This document shows positions 1 to 6,468 of a stretch of 64,000 bases of DNA, in pieces (positions within the stretch are counted from its first letter, which is position 1; each line of letters starts with the position of its first letter). The notes beneath the pieces were generated by a model. That model had not been told where the DNA came from, made no database searches, and worked only from the letters and a program-made list of their open reading frames with translations. The position numbers and the translations under genes were made by a program. Location: positions 372,001-436,000 of the forward strand of contig CAWHYG010000004.1 in NCBI GenBank assembly GCA_963833505.1, read 5' to 3'. Source of the stretch: CAWHYG01 sp963833505 (GTDB lineage Bacteria; Eisenbacteria; RBG-16-71-46; CAIMUX01).

Positions 1-2
1 AC

Positions 3-749
3 TGTTCCGGCGTCTGCTGCCTGAACGCCTTCAAGTTCAACGCGCTTCTTTCCCACAAGCTCCCTGACGCCCAAGTCACCCACTACTACAAGACCGTCGC
101 CGTCTCGGGCAAGGAGGAGTACGAGCTCTACAACCGCGTGGTCACGAACCCGCGAACGAAGATGGTTCCCTACCAAGAGATCAGCGGGCTCTCCATCAAG
201 CCCGGACCTCGCGGCGGCCCGGTTCTGCGACAAGGAACTGACTCCTCGGAGTTCGACCTGGTCATCCTGATGGCGGCGTTGGTGCCCGGCCCCGACGTCC
301 GGCGGGTCGCCCGCGTCTTCGATGTGGGCCTTGACCGGCAAGGCTACGTCGAAGAGCTGCACGGCCGGGTTGATGCGACGAAGAGCAAGGTGCGCGGGGT
401 CTACGTGGCGGGAACCTGCCAGGCGCCGATGGATTTGGGTCGAGCGATGACCCAGGGCGCCTCGGCTGCGGGGGCCGTCCTGGCCGGATTGGTGCCGGGA
501 AGAAAGCTGGTCCTCGAGGCGATCCACGCCGAAGTGGACCCGGAGCGCTGCGCCGCCTGCAAGTCGTGCCTGTCCATCTGTCCTTACAGGGCCGTCTCGT
601 TCAATTCGGAAAGGAACGTCGCCGAGGTCAGTCCGGTGCTATGCGTCGGCTGCGGCACGTGCGTGGCCGCCTGCCCCTGCGGGGCCATTCAAGGAAAACA
701 CTTCACCACGGGCCAGATCTTCGCAGAGATCGAAGGAGCGCTGGCATGA
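3..749 (+). CDS. hdrA: HdrA-like FAD/iron-sulfur subunit (C-terminal part, 5' end outside window)
   Basis: The gene enters from the left edge in frame 3; 248 codons of the C-terminal part are visible. The first residues, CSGVCCLNAFK, match the cysteine-rich stretch of heterodisulfide reductase subunit A. Near the C-terminus are two ferredoxin-type 4Fe-4S motifs, CAACKSCLSICP and CVGCGTCVAACP. HdrA is the flavin subunit of cytoplasmic Hdr complexes; bacterial versions take part in electron bifurcation or confurcation between hydride or ferredoxin donors and disulfide-type acceptors. The stop overlaps the start of the next gene, an MvhD-like subunit, by ATGA, so the two are translationally coupled and presumably form one complex. 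The acceptor cannot be told from this fragment because the FAD domain and any hdrBC genes lie outside the window. Confidence 0.88.
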   Translation, partial: CSGVCCLNAFKFNALLSHKLPDAQVTHYYKTVAVSGKEEYELYNRVVTNPRTKMVPYQEISGLSIKPGPRGGPVLRQGTDSSEFDLVILMAALVPGPDVRRVARVFDVGLDRQGYVEELHGRVDATKSKVRGVYVAGTCQAPMDLGRAMTQGASAAGAVLAGLVPGRKLVLEAIHAEVDPERCAACKSCLSICPYRAVSFNSERNVAEVSPVLCVGCGTCVAACPCGAIQGKHFTTGQIFAEIEGALA

Positions 750-1204
750 ACAAGCGAGCCGTAGAAACCGCCGCCGATGACCTGCCCCCGATCGGCTTTG
801 AACCGCGTATCGTGGGGTTCCTGTGCAATTGGTGCTCCTATGCGGGCGCCGACAAGGCCGGAGCCGCGCAAGAGGCCTATCCGCCCAACATCCACATCAT
901 CCGCCTGATGTGCACGGGAAGGATGGACGCCCAGTTCGTCCTGAAGGCGTTCGAGGAAGGGGCGGACGGGGTGATCATCCTGGGTTGCCACCCGGGAGAC
1001 TGTCATTACAAAGAGCAGAACTTCCGGATGATTCAACGCCACCGGTTTCTGCTGCCTCTTCTCAAGCAGTTCGGAATCGAAGAGGAACGATGCCGGCTGG
1101 ATTTCGTCTCCGCGGCGGAAGGGGAGAAGTACGCCCAGGTCATCACGGAGATGGTTGAGGCCGTGCGCAAGCTCGGTCCGGTGAAGCAGAGGCAGGCCGC
1201 TTAA
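746..1204 (+). CDS. mvhD: MvhD/FlpD-like hydrogenase iron-sulfur (delta) subunit
   Basis: This 152-residue protein is of the FlpD/MvhD family (PF02662), a small 2Fe-2S protein that passes electrons to HdrA in Hdr complexes. Visible family features are the early FLCNWCSYAGAD motif, the mid-protein IRLMCTGRMD and the later ILGCHPGDCHY, which together carry the conserved cysteines. The start is the ATG inside the ATGA overlap with hdrA; an upstream extension of the same frame is only the shadow of hdrA. A TusA-like gene follows after 25 bp in the same direction. The HdrA-MvhD-TusA order suggests a cytoplasmic redox complex linked to sulfur or disulfide chemistry. The electron donor is not determined by anything in the window. 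Confidence 0.88.
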   Translation: MNKRAVETAADDLPPIGFEPRIVGFLCNWCSYAGADKAGAAQEAYPPNIHIIRLMCTGRMDAQFVLKAFEEGADGVIILGCHPGDCHYKEQNFRMIQRHRFLLPLLKQFGIEEERCRLDFVSAAEGEKYAQVITEMVEAVRKLGPVKQRQAA

Positions 1205-1229
1205 CCTGAGATAAAGAAGGAGAGAAGCG

Positions 1230-1871
1230 ATGGCAACGATGCAGATCGACGTTCGGGGCGCGAAGTGCCCGATTCCGGTCCTCAGAATGACGAACCTGGT
1301 CATGAAGAAGGAAGTCAACGCGGGGGACACGTTGATTGTGGTGGCCGATTGCCCCACGTTTGAGAAGGACGTGCGGCAGTGGTGCCAGTCCATGAAGAAG
1401 ACCCTGATCGTCCTCCGGGACGAGGGAAACAACGCGAAGCGCGCCGAAGTGCGCATTCGAGCGGCCGCCGCAGGCCCGCGGATCTTCGAAAGACCGGGGC
1501 GGGGGGCACGGCCGGCCCTGTTTGAAGACCGGAGCCGGCCGTTCCAGCGATCCGCCGGTTCTTGGCCGGAAGTTCGGTTACGGATTCGGGTCCTCCAGAG
1601 CTGTTATCCCTGGATGACCACACCCTCCAGGACCGCGCTCGAGTCGATGACCACGATCCAGCGGAGACATCTGGCCGCAAGATCCTCAGCAGAAGGCCCG
1701 CCGGTGAGGGCGGCAGCGCCTTCACGCCCGACAACATCCCCCTGGCATGGGCATCTACGCTGCCCGCCCCATGTCCCGGGTCTGCTCCGGCGCGAGCTTC
1801 ACGATTGCGCCGCCCGTGCCCGCCGGCCGCGACGACACCGAGGTTTCCCCAACCAGCATCTCGACGGCTGA
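1230..1871 (+). CDS. TusA/SirA-like sulfur carrier with abnormal C-terminal read-through
   Basis: The first ~76 residues are a complete TusA-family fold: start with a good AAGGAGAG ribosome site, then the sulfur-binding CPIPVLRM motif near residue 14 and an ending EGNNAKRAEVRI that matches where relatives normally stop. The reading frame stays open for another ~137 residues of Arg/Pro/Ala-rich sequence without family character, and its last 117 bp overlap the end of the convergent kinase gene. TusA proteins carry persulfide sulfur and are often encoded with hdr-like genes, which fits the two genes upstream. The domain call is secure. The extension looks like a lost stop codon rather than a functional domain; a single-base error near position 1458 is another explanation. 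Confidence 0.75.
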   Translation: MATMQIDVRGAKCPIPVLRMTNLVMKKEVNAGDTLIVVADCPTFEKDVRQWCQSMKKTLIVLRDEGNNAKRAEVRIRAAAAGPRIFERPGRGARPALFEDRSRPFQRSAGSWPEVRLRIRVLQSCYPWMTTPSRTALESMTTIQRRHLAARSSAEGPPVRAAAPSRPTTSPWHGHLRCPPHVPGLLRRELHDCAARARRPRRHRGFPNQHLDG

Positions 1872-3075
1872 AAGGCAGGCGGTGAAGTGAAACACGCTCC
1901 CGCGTCCCACCTCGCTCTCCACCCACATGCGGCCGCCCATCAACCCGACCAGACGGGTCGAAATGCTGAGGCCCAGGCCGGTTCCGCCGTAAGTCCGGGT
2001 CGTCGAACCATCGGCCTGACGGAAGGCTTCGAAGATCAGCGCTTGCTTCTCCGGAGGAATCCCGATTCCCGTGTCGCGGACCGCGAAGTGCAGGCGTCCC
2101 GCCTCGGCCCCGCCATCGGGCGCGACCATGACCGAAACACCGCCCTGCGATGTGAATTTGATCGCGTTTCCCACCAGGTTGACCAGAATCTGGCGCAAAC
2201 GGCCGGGATCGCCCAGAAGCCGCGCGGAAACCCCGGATTCCACCTCCCAGGTCAGCTCCAGACCCTTCTGCCGAGCCCGCGGTAGGAGGGTCCGAAGGGT
2301 CTCGGACAGGGCTGCACGCAGATCGAAGACGATCGGATCGAATTCCAGCTTGCCCGCCTCGATCTTGGAGAAGTCGAGAAGATCGTTGATCACCACCATC
2401 AGGGCGTCGGCGGAACTCTGGACCAGGCCGAGGTACTCGCGTTGCTCTTCCGTCAGCTCGGTGTCCAGGGTCAGCTCGGTCATGCCCATGATTCCGTTCA
2501 TCGGCGTCCGGATCTCGTGGCTGACGTTGGCCAGGAACTCGCTCTTCAGCCGGTTCGCCTCCTCTGCCCTCTCCTTGGCCTCGAGCAACTGCGCGTTGAT
2601 CGATTCCCGCGTCGCCACTTCCTCTTCCAGCTTGTTCCGCTGCCGCTGCAGCTCCGCATCCCGTTCTTCCAGACCGGAGAGCATCTCATTGAACGCGTCC
2701 ACGAGTTGACCCAGCTCGTCCCCGCCGAAGCGCGCCGCGCGCACGGAAAAATCCTGACCGGCGGCAACGACCCGGGAGGTGGCGGCGAGGCTGAGAAGCG
2801 GCTCCGAAATCATCCGCTGCAGCTTCCGCGTGAGGAGAAACGCCATACCGGTGGCGCAGACGAGCACCAGGATGACGATTTCCACGAAGTGCAGGACGAA
2901 CGCGCGCAGCTCGGTCGTGTCGGACTCGATGAGGACGGAGCCGATGGGCGACCCGTCCAGCATGACCGGGCGGCCAAGGTCGAGACGTCCGTTGCGATAG
3001 GCCGCAAAATCGCCGGCCGGCGCCGGCGGCGCCGCCGCCCGTGGAGAGCCGTCTCGGTGGTACTCGGCAAAAACT
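1755..3075 (-). pseudogene. CHASE8 histidine kinase, C-terminal part, separated from its N-terminus by an IS
   Basis: This fragment holds the second half of the CHASE8 sensor region (from AEYHRDG), the second transmembrane segment, a HAMP-like linker, a coiled coil, the HisKA phosphoacceptor helix (ANVSHEIRTPMNG) and the HATPase with N box (GNAIKF), DTGIGIP and GTGLGLS. The missing start lies at 5872-6163 on the far side of the insertion element. Deleting the element plus one 8-bp target copy joins the pieces in frame as ...NGAVF+AEYHRDG... to give 534 residues, with the phosphorylated His at about residue 281. The frame runs a further ~20 codons into the element and could start internally, but such a product would lack the first membrane segment. 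Downstream of the stop I see no receiver domain or response regulator. Confidence 0.88.
3068..3075. repeat. 8-bp target-site duplication, left copy
   Basis: The sequence CAAAAACT directly precedes the left inverted repeat of the insertion element and recurs exactly at 5872-5879 directly after the right inverted repeat. Eight bp is the usual duplication length for the ISL3 family. The site lies within the kinase codons for Val-Phe. Confidence 0.92.
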
Positions 3076-3096
3076 GGCTCCTCTCGAATTTCCGTG
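3076..3096 (+). repeat. Left terminal inverted repeat of the ISL3 unit
   Basis: The 21 bp beginning GGCTCCTCTCGAATT match the reverse complement of 5851-5871 at 18 positions. The repeat directly follows the target duplication. Confidence 0.88.
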
Positions 3097-3241
3097 CTGA
3101 AAGGGCTTGGGGCCGGAATGTGCTGGTGAGAGCAGGGTTGCAAAGAGAGGCGCTTCCGGCTTTCGGGTGGCCGGATTTGTTGAGTGATCCGGCCGGTGGT
3201 ACGGTTCCGTCGGGCTGCGGGGGCCCGATGGAGGACCGGTC

Positions 3242-4486
3242 ATGGACGACAAGACGCTGTATGCCAAGCTGCTCGGCTTGATGGATCCTTGGGGTGTCGA
3301 GAAGGTGGAGCTGAAGCTGGCCGAGGGAGAGGTTCACGTCTGGGTTGCGCTTCCCGCGAAGGAGCTGTGGGTCTGCCCGGAGTGCCTGGAGCGAGCGCCC
3401 ATCCATGATCATCGGGAGCGGATCTGGCGCCACCTTGACACCTTTCAGTACAAGACCCTCCTCCATGCCCGGGTTCCGCGGCTGAACTGCCCGACCCACG
3501 GGGTCAAGCAGATCCAGGTTCCCTGGGCTGAGGACAGTTCGCGCTTCACCGCCCTCTTCGAAGCCCTGGCCATTGACTGGATGAAGCAGGCCTCGCTCTC
3601 TGCCGTGCGAAAACAGCTGCGGCTGAGCTGGGACGAAGCGGCGGGGATCCAGGAGCGATCGGTCCGCCGCGGACTCCTTCGTCGCCAGGCCGAGCCCGTG
3701 CCGTATCTCGGAATTGACGAGACCTCCTTCCGGCGCGGCCACCAGTACGTGACCGTCGTCAGCGACCTGGAGAAGCCTCGTGTTCTTTTTGTGAGCCAGG
3801 ACCGACGCAGGGAAAGCCTGGATGACTTCTGGACCAGCCAGACGCCGGAACAACTGCAGGCCGTCCAGGGCGTGGCCATGGATATGTGGGAGCCTTACAT
3901 CGGTTCGGTGACCGAGAGTCTTCCCCGGGGCCAAGCGAAGATCGTCTTCGACAAGTTCCATGTGGCCAAGCACCTGGGGGACGCGGTCGACAAGATTCGG
4001 CGCCGCGAGAACCGGGCTCTTCAGCTCGAGGGCAAGGATTGGCTCAAAGGAACGAAGTACGACTGGCTCCGCAACCCCGACACCTTCTCCCTCGGTGAGT
4101 GGCGTCAGTTCCTCCACCTGGCTCGACGGAGCGACTTGAAGACGGCCCGAGCCTGGAGCCTCAAGGAGGAGTTCATGCGCTTCTGGGATTACCAGTACCA
4201 GGGTGCCGCCGATCGCCACTTCCGCGCCTGGTATAGCTGGGCCATTCGCAGCCGGCTCCAACCGATCAAGCAGGTCGCCCGCATGATCAAGAGCCACTAC
4301 AACAACATCGTCACCTACTTCGAACATCCCATCACCAACGCCGCCGCCGAGGGACTCAACGCCAGCATCCAGCGAGTCAAGAGCATGGCGCGAGGCTTCC
4401 GCAACCCCGAACGCTTCTGCATGGCCATCTACTTCCACTGCGGGGGGCTCGATCTACACCCACGCACCACCATGTTTACCCAATGA
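3242..4486 (+). CDS. ISL3-family transposase, first copy
   Basis: This 414-residue protein is a full-length ISL3 transposase. The N-terminal zinc-finger-like region carries CPECLE and a later CPTHG; the catalytic core shows IDETSFRRGHQY (first Asp), MDMWEPY (second Asp), the FDKFHVAKHL block and the C-terminal Glu in AAAEGLNASIQRVKSMA. The start ATG follows a GGAGG ribosome site about 6-8 bp upstream. The stop overlaps by ATGA an upstream extension of the next transposase frame, but that second gene more likely starts at 4573. All catalytic residues are present, so the enzyme may be active. It is not closely similar to the second transposase: the shared blocks are family-level only. Confidence 0.93.
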   Translation: MDDKTLYAKLLGLMDPWGVEKVELKLAEGEVHVWVALPAKELWVCPECLERAPIHDHRERIWRHLDTFQYKTLLHARVPRLNCPTHGVKQIQVPWAEDSSRFTALFEALAIDWMKQASLSAVRKQLRLSWDEAAGIQERSVRRGLLRRQAEPVPYLGIDETSFRRGHQYVTVVSDLEKPRVLFVSQDRRRESLDDFWTSQTPEQLQAVQGVAMDMWEPYIGSVTESLPRGQAKIVFDKFHVAKHLGDAVDKIRRRENRALQLEGKDWLKGTKYDWLRNPDTFSLGEWRQFLHLARRSDLKTARAWSLKEEFMRFWDYQYQGAADRHFRAWYSWAIRSRLQPIKQVARMIKSHYNNIVTYFEHPITNAAAEGLNASIQRVKSMARGFRNPERFCMAIYFHCGGLDLHPRTTMFTQ

Positions 4487-4495
4487 ATTCAGCCA

Positions 4496-4514
4496 CACGG
4501 TTTCCGGAAGAGCC
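4496..4514 (-). repeat. Internal ISL3-like terminal repeat between the two transposases
   Basis: Read on the minus strand, the 19 bp begin GGCTCTTCCGGAAACC and end CGTG, resembling the left outer end (GGCTCCTCTCG...CCGTG). This is where the right end of a stand-alone ISL3 element carrying the first transposase would be expected, 10 bp beyond its stop. The following 8 bp, CAAAGAGA, agree with the left flank CAAAAACT at only some positions. Confidence 0.6.
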
Positions 4515-4543
4515 CAAAGAGAAAGCTCCTGGTTTTCCATGGT

Positions 4544-4566
4544 GCCTTCTTCGTCCAAGAAGGAGG
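4544..4566 (+). promoter_or_regulatory. Hairpin overlapping the ribosome binding site of the second transposase
   Basis: CCTTCTT (4545-4551) can pair with AAGAAGG (4557-4563), a 7-bp stem with a five-base loop. The 3' arm runs into AGGAGG (4561-4566), the Shine-Dalgarno sequence for the ATG at 4573. If a transcript enters from the first transposase, the stem would partly hide the ribosome site. IS elements are known to limit expression driven from outside in this way; the role here is inferred. Confidence 0.5.
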
Positions 4567-4572
4567 GCACGG

Positions 4573-5841
4573 ATGGGTGGCCAGGAGCAAAGAGACGTTC
4601 TCAGAAACGTCTGGGGTCTGCAAGGGTTTGCGGTGGTGGAAGTCGAGACCGAGGAGGCGGCCGTGGCCGGGCGGCCACCGATCAAACTTATCCGGATTCG
4701 AGATTTGCGTGAGGGGCACCAGTGTCCGGAGTGTGGGAAAAGCCATCGCGAGTTGGCGTTCCAGGAGGCGGAGGAGCGGCGCTGGCGGGAGCGGTCGATG
4801 GGCGACTTCGAGAGCTGGGTGGTCTACACGCCTTGGCGCGTGTTCTGTTGCGGTGGGACCCGGGTGGAGCGGATGCCCTGGGAGTCTCCCGGCCACCGGA
4901 TGACCCGGCACTTCTTCGAGTTGATCGTCGGTCTTTGCCGTCGCCTGGCGATCTCGGAGGTCGCGCGCATGGCGAGGCTTTCCTGGGACACGGTGGCGCG
5001 GTTGGACAAGGAGTCGATCGAGCTGGCGCTGGGAGGGCCCGCTCCCTCTCTGGACGGCTTGCGCTGGATCGGAGTGGACGAGGTCTCCCGGACCGGCGGA
5101 CATGTCTACTTCACGGTGGTGACGGACCTGGAAACGGGCAAGGTGGTGTGGATCGGTGAAGGAAAGAAGGAGGAGACGCTGCTGGCCTTCTTCCGGGAGC
5201 TCGGGCCGAAAGGCCGGCGGAAGATCATCGGGGTGGTGAGTGATCTGAGCCAGGCCTATCGCAACGCGATTGATCGCGCCGTTCCCCACGCCATTCACTT
5301 GCTCGACCGGTTCCACATCATCAAGTGGGTGAACGAGGCGGTGGACGAGATCCGGCGCGAGACTTTCGGGGCCGCACCGAAGGATGATCTCGGACGAACC
5401 CTCAAGGTGAAGAAGTGGATGCTGCTCATGGCGCGGGAGGCCCTTGATCTCTCGTCCAAACGTCTCCTCGGGCGATTGCTCACGCGCAACCGCCAGCTGG
5501 AGCGGGCTTACCTCTTGAAGGAGAATCTCCGCGGGATCTTCCACTACCCGTGGGTCCGTCTGGGAGCGCTCCGCAATGCACTTCTCACCTGGTGCCACAT
5601 GGCCATCTACAGCCGGCTGCGGCCGCTGGTAAAGATCGGCTACCGTATCCGCGACAACCTGGACAAGTTGATGGGTGGGTTCGAGCACGGAATCAAGATG
5701 GGGCTGGTCGAGTCGATCAACGGCATTATCGGCCAGATACGCCGCCGCGCTCATGGGTTCCGGGATCCCGAGTACTTCAAACTGAAGATCTACCAACGGT
5801 GCTCTCTCGATCATGACCCCTGGGCGCAAATCATCCTATGA
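4573..5841 (+). CDS. ISL3-family transposase, second copy
   Basis: From the ATG at 4573 the protein has 422 residues. I prefer this start because AGGAGG lies 6 bp upstream; the same frame is open back to an ATG at 4483, but those 30 residues cross the internal IS end. The N-terminus has a CPECGKSHRE finger half and CCGG; the core has VDEVSRTGGHVY (first Asp), VSDLSQAYRN (second Asp), HLLDRFHIIKWVN and the final Glu in LVESINGIIGQIRRRAHGF. Length and blocks are complete for ISL3. It diverges clearly from the first transposase, so the unit is not a simple tandem duplication. The right inverted repeat ends 30 bp past its stop. Confidence 0.93.
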   Translation: MGGQEQRDVLRNVWGLQGFAVVEVETEEAAVAGRPPIKLIRIRDLREGHQCPECGKSHRELAFQEAEERRWRERSMGDFESWVVYTPWRVFCCGGTRVERMPWESPGHRMTRHFFELIVGLCRRLAISEVARMARLSWDTVARLDKESIELALGGPAPSLDGLRWIGVDEVSRTGGHVYFTVVTDLETGKVVWIGEGKKEETLLAFFRELGPKGRRKIIGVVSDLSQAYRNAIDRAVPHAIHLLDRFHIIKWVNEAVDEIRRETFGAAPKDDLGRTLKVKKWMLLMAREALDLSSKRLLGRLLTRNRQLERAYLLKENLRGIFHYPWVRLGALRNALLTWCHMAIYSRLRPLVKIGYRIRDNLDKLMGGFEHGIKMGLVESINGIIGQIRRRAHGFRDPEYFKLKIYQRCSLDHDPWAQIIL

Positions 5842-5850
5842 GCTTGATTC

Positions 5851-5871
5851 CACGGGAAATCGAGAGGCGCC
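5851..5871 (-). repeat. Right terminal inverted repeat of the ISL3 unit
   Basis: On the minus strand the repeat begins GGCGCCTCTCGATTTCCC. It pairs with 3076-3096 at 18 of 21 positions and is followed directly by the second target duplication. Confidence 0.88.
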
Positions 5872-5879
5872 CAAAAACT
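5872..5879. repeat. 8-bp target-site duplication, right copy
   Basis: An exact second copy of CAAAAACT, directly abutting the right inverted repeat. Together with 3068-3075 it shows that the intervening DNA arrived by transposition into an intact kinase gene. Confidence 0.92.
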
Positions 5880-6163
5880 GCACCGTTCAGGCGGAAGAGA
5901 TAGGCGGCCACAACGTGCGGCGAGGTGCGCAAGGCCGCCAGAACCGTTCGCGACGACTCCTGGTCGTCGAGACAGAGGGAGGCCGTTCCGTTCGCGCAGA
6001 CCAGGGCGGCCAGGGTCGCCTTCTGTTCGACGATGGCTCCGCGGAACATGCCCCGGGCGTAGATTCCGAAGATGACGCAGGCCAGCACCAGAGCAGCGCC
6101 GCTCGTGATCATCAGCACGAGCGTCAGCTTGTGTTTGATGCTGATGTTCTGAAGCCGGATCAT
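5872..6163 (-). pseudogene. CHASE8 histidine kinase, N-terminal part, cut by the IS
   Basis: The fragment starts with ATG at 6163 and encodes about 97 kinase residues before running into the element and stopping about 40 bp later (at 5831). It contains a short cytoplasmic start (MIRLQNISIKHKL), a transmembrane segment at about residues 12-33 and the beginning of a CHASE8-type extracytoplasmic domain (VEQKATLAALVCANGTAS...SPHVVAAYLF). The rest of the domain and the whole kinase core are at 1755-3075. In related clusters such kinases sit beside a TonB receptor and a PF04392 binding protein, which is also the case here: those two genes start about 300 bp away in the opposite direction. Ribosome site before 6163 is weak. 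Confidence 0.85.
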
Positions 6164-6468
6164 TTCTTGTTGCCGCCCGAACGGGCGACTTGGCCTCCAG
6201 GCAAGGCGCGAGCCTGCCGCAGGCGTGCGGACCTCTCGGGCTGGGCCGAGAACGCCGCCGTCCCCCGATTCTTGATCGGCTGATCCCGCCCTTCTCTTGC
6301 GAAAAAGAGCTTTGCCCGAAACCCGGAGGCGGCGTCACGCCCAGTCCCTCTCAGAGCTGCCGCCCGGCCGGCCGATAGAAGAGATGCAGAGCGACCGCGC
6401 CGGTCGCCCGCTTGGCAGCCCGCACACCGAAGGGCTTCGCCCGAAACGCCTGACTCAGGAGATCGCTC
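6164..6468. other. Divergent intergenic region between kinase and TonB receptor
   Basis: These 305 bp contain no supported gene. They should hold promoters for both the leftward kinase and the rightward receptor. Several G+C-rich inverted repeats are visible, for example around CCTGCCGCAGG (6212-6222). I looked for a cobalamin riboswitch, as often found before TonB receptors, and did not see its conserved boxes. An AGGAG ribosome site lies just before the receptor ATG. Confidence 0.4.

Larger units (their letters stand above)
3076..5871 (+). mobile_element. ISL3-family insertion with two different transposase genes (possibly two abutted IS elements)
   Basis: The outer ends are imperfect 21-bp inverted repeats (3076-3096 and 5851-5871) that agree at 18 of 21 positions and begin with GGC; they are flanked by perfect 8-bp copies of CAAAAACT. 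Inside are two ISL3-type transposase genes, both rightward. At 4496-4514 there is a further ISL3-like end (reverse complement begins GGCTCTTCCGGAAACC), and at about 4525-4542 a weaker left-end-like sequence. The 2.8-kb unit therefore looks like two roughly 1.4-kb ISL3 elements lying head to tail but sharing one outer target duplication. It may have moved as one unit, or one element may have inserted beside the other. It splits the CHASE8 kinase. Confidence 0.88.

Noticed and set aside
1470..1754. Possible receiver domain or response regulator following the kinase
   Set aside because: None of the minus-strand frames shows the Asp-Asp / phosphoacceptor / Lys pattern of a receiver.
2810..4438. 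Long leftward open frame through the first transposase and into the kinase
   Set aside because: It is antisense to a clear ISL3 transposase and joins unrelated frames across the IS end; no protein-family character.
4483..4572. Upstream start (ATG 4483) for the second transposase
   Set aside because: It would encode 30 residues across the internal IS end; ATG 4573 has AGGAGG at the right distance.
6164..6468. Possible cobalamin or c-di-GMP riboswitch upstream of the TonB receptor
   Set aside because: The region has G+C-rich hairpins, but the conserved boxes of either riboswitch class could not be found by eye.
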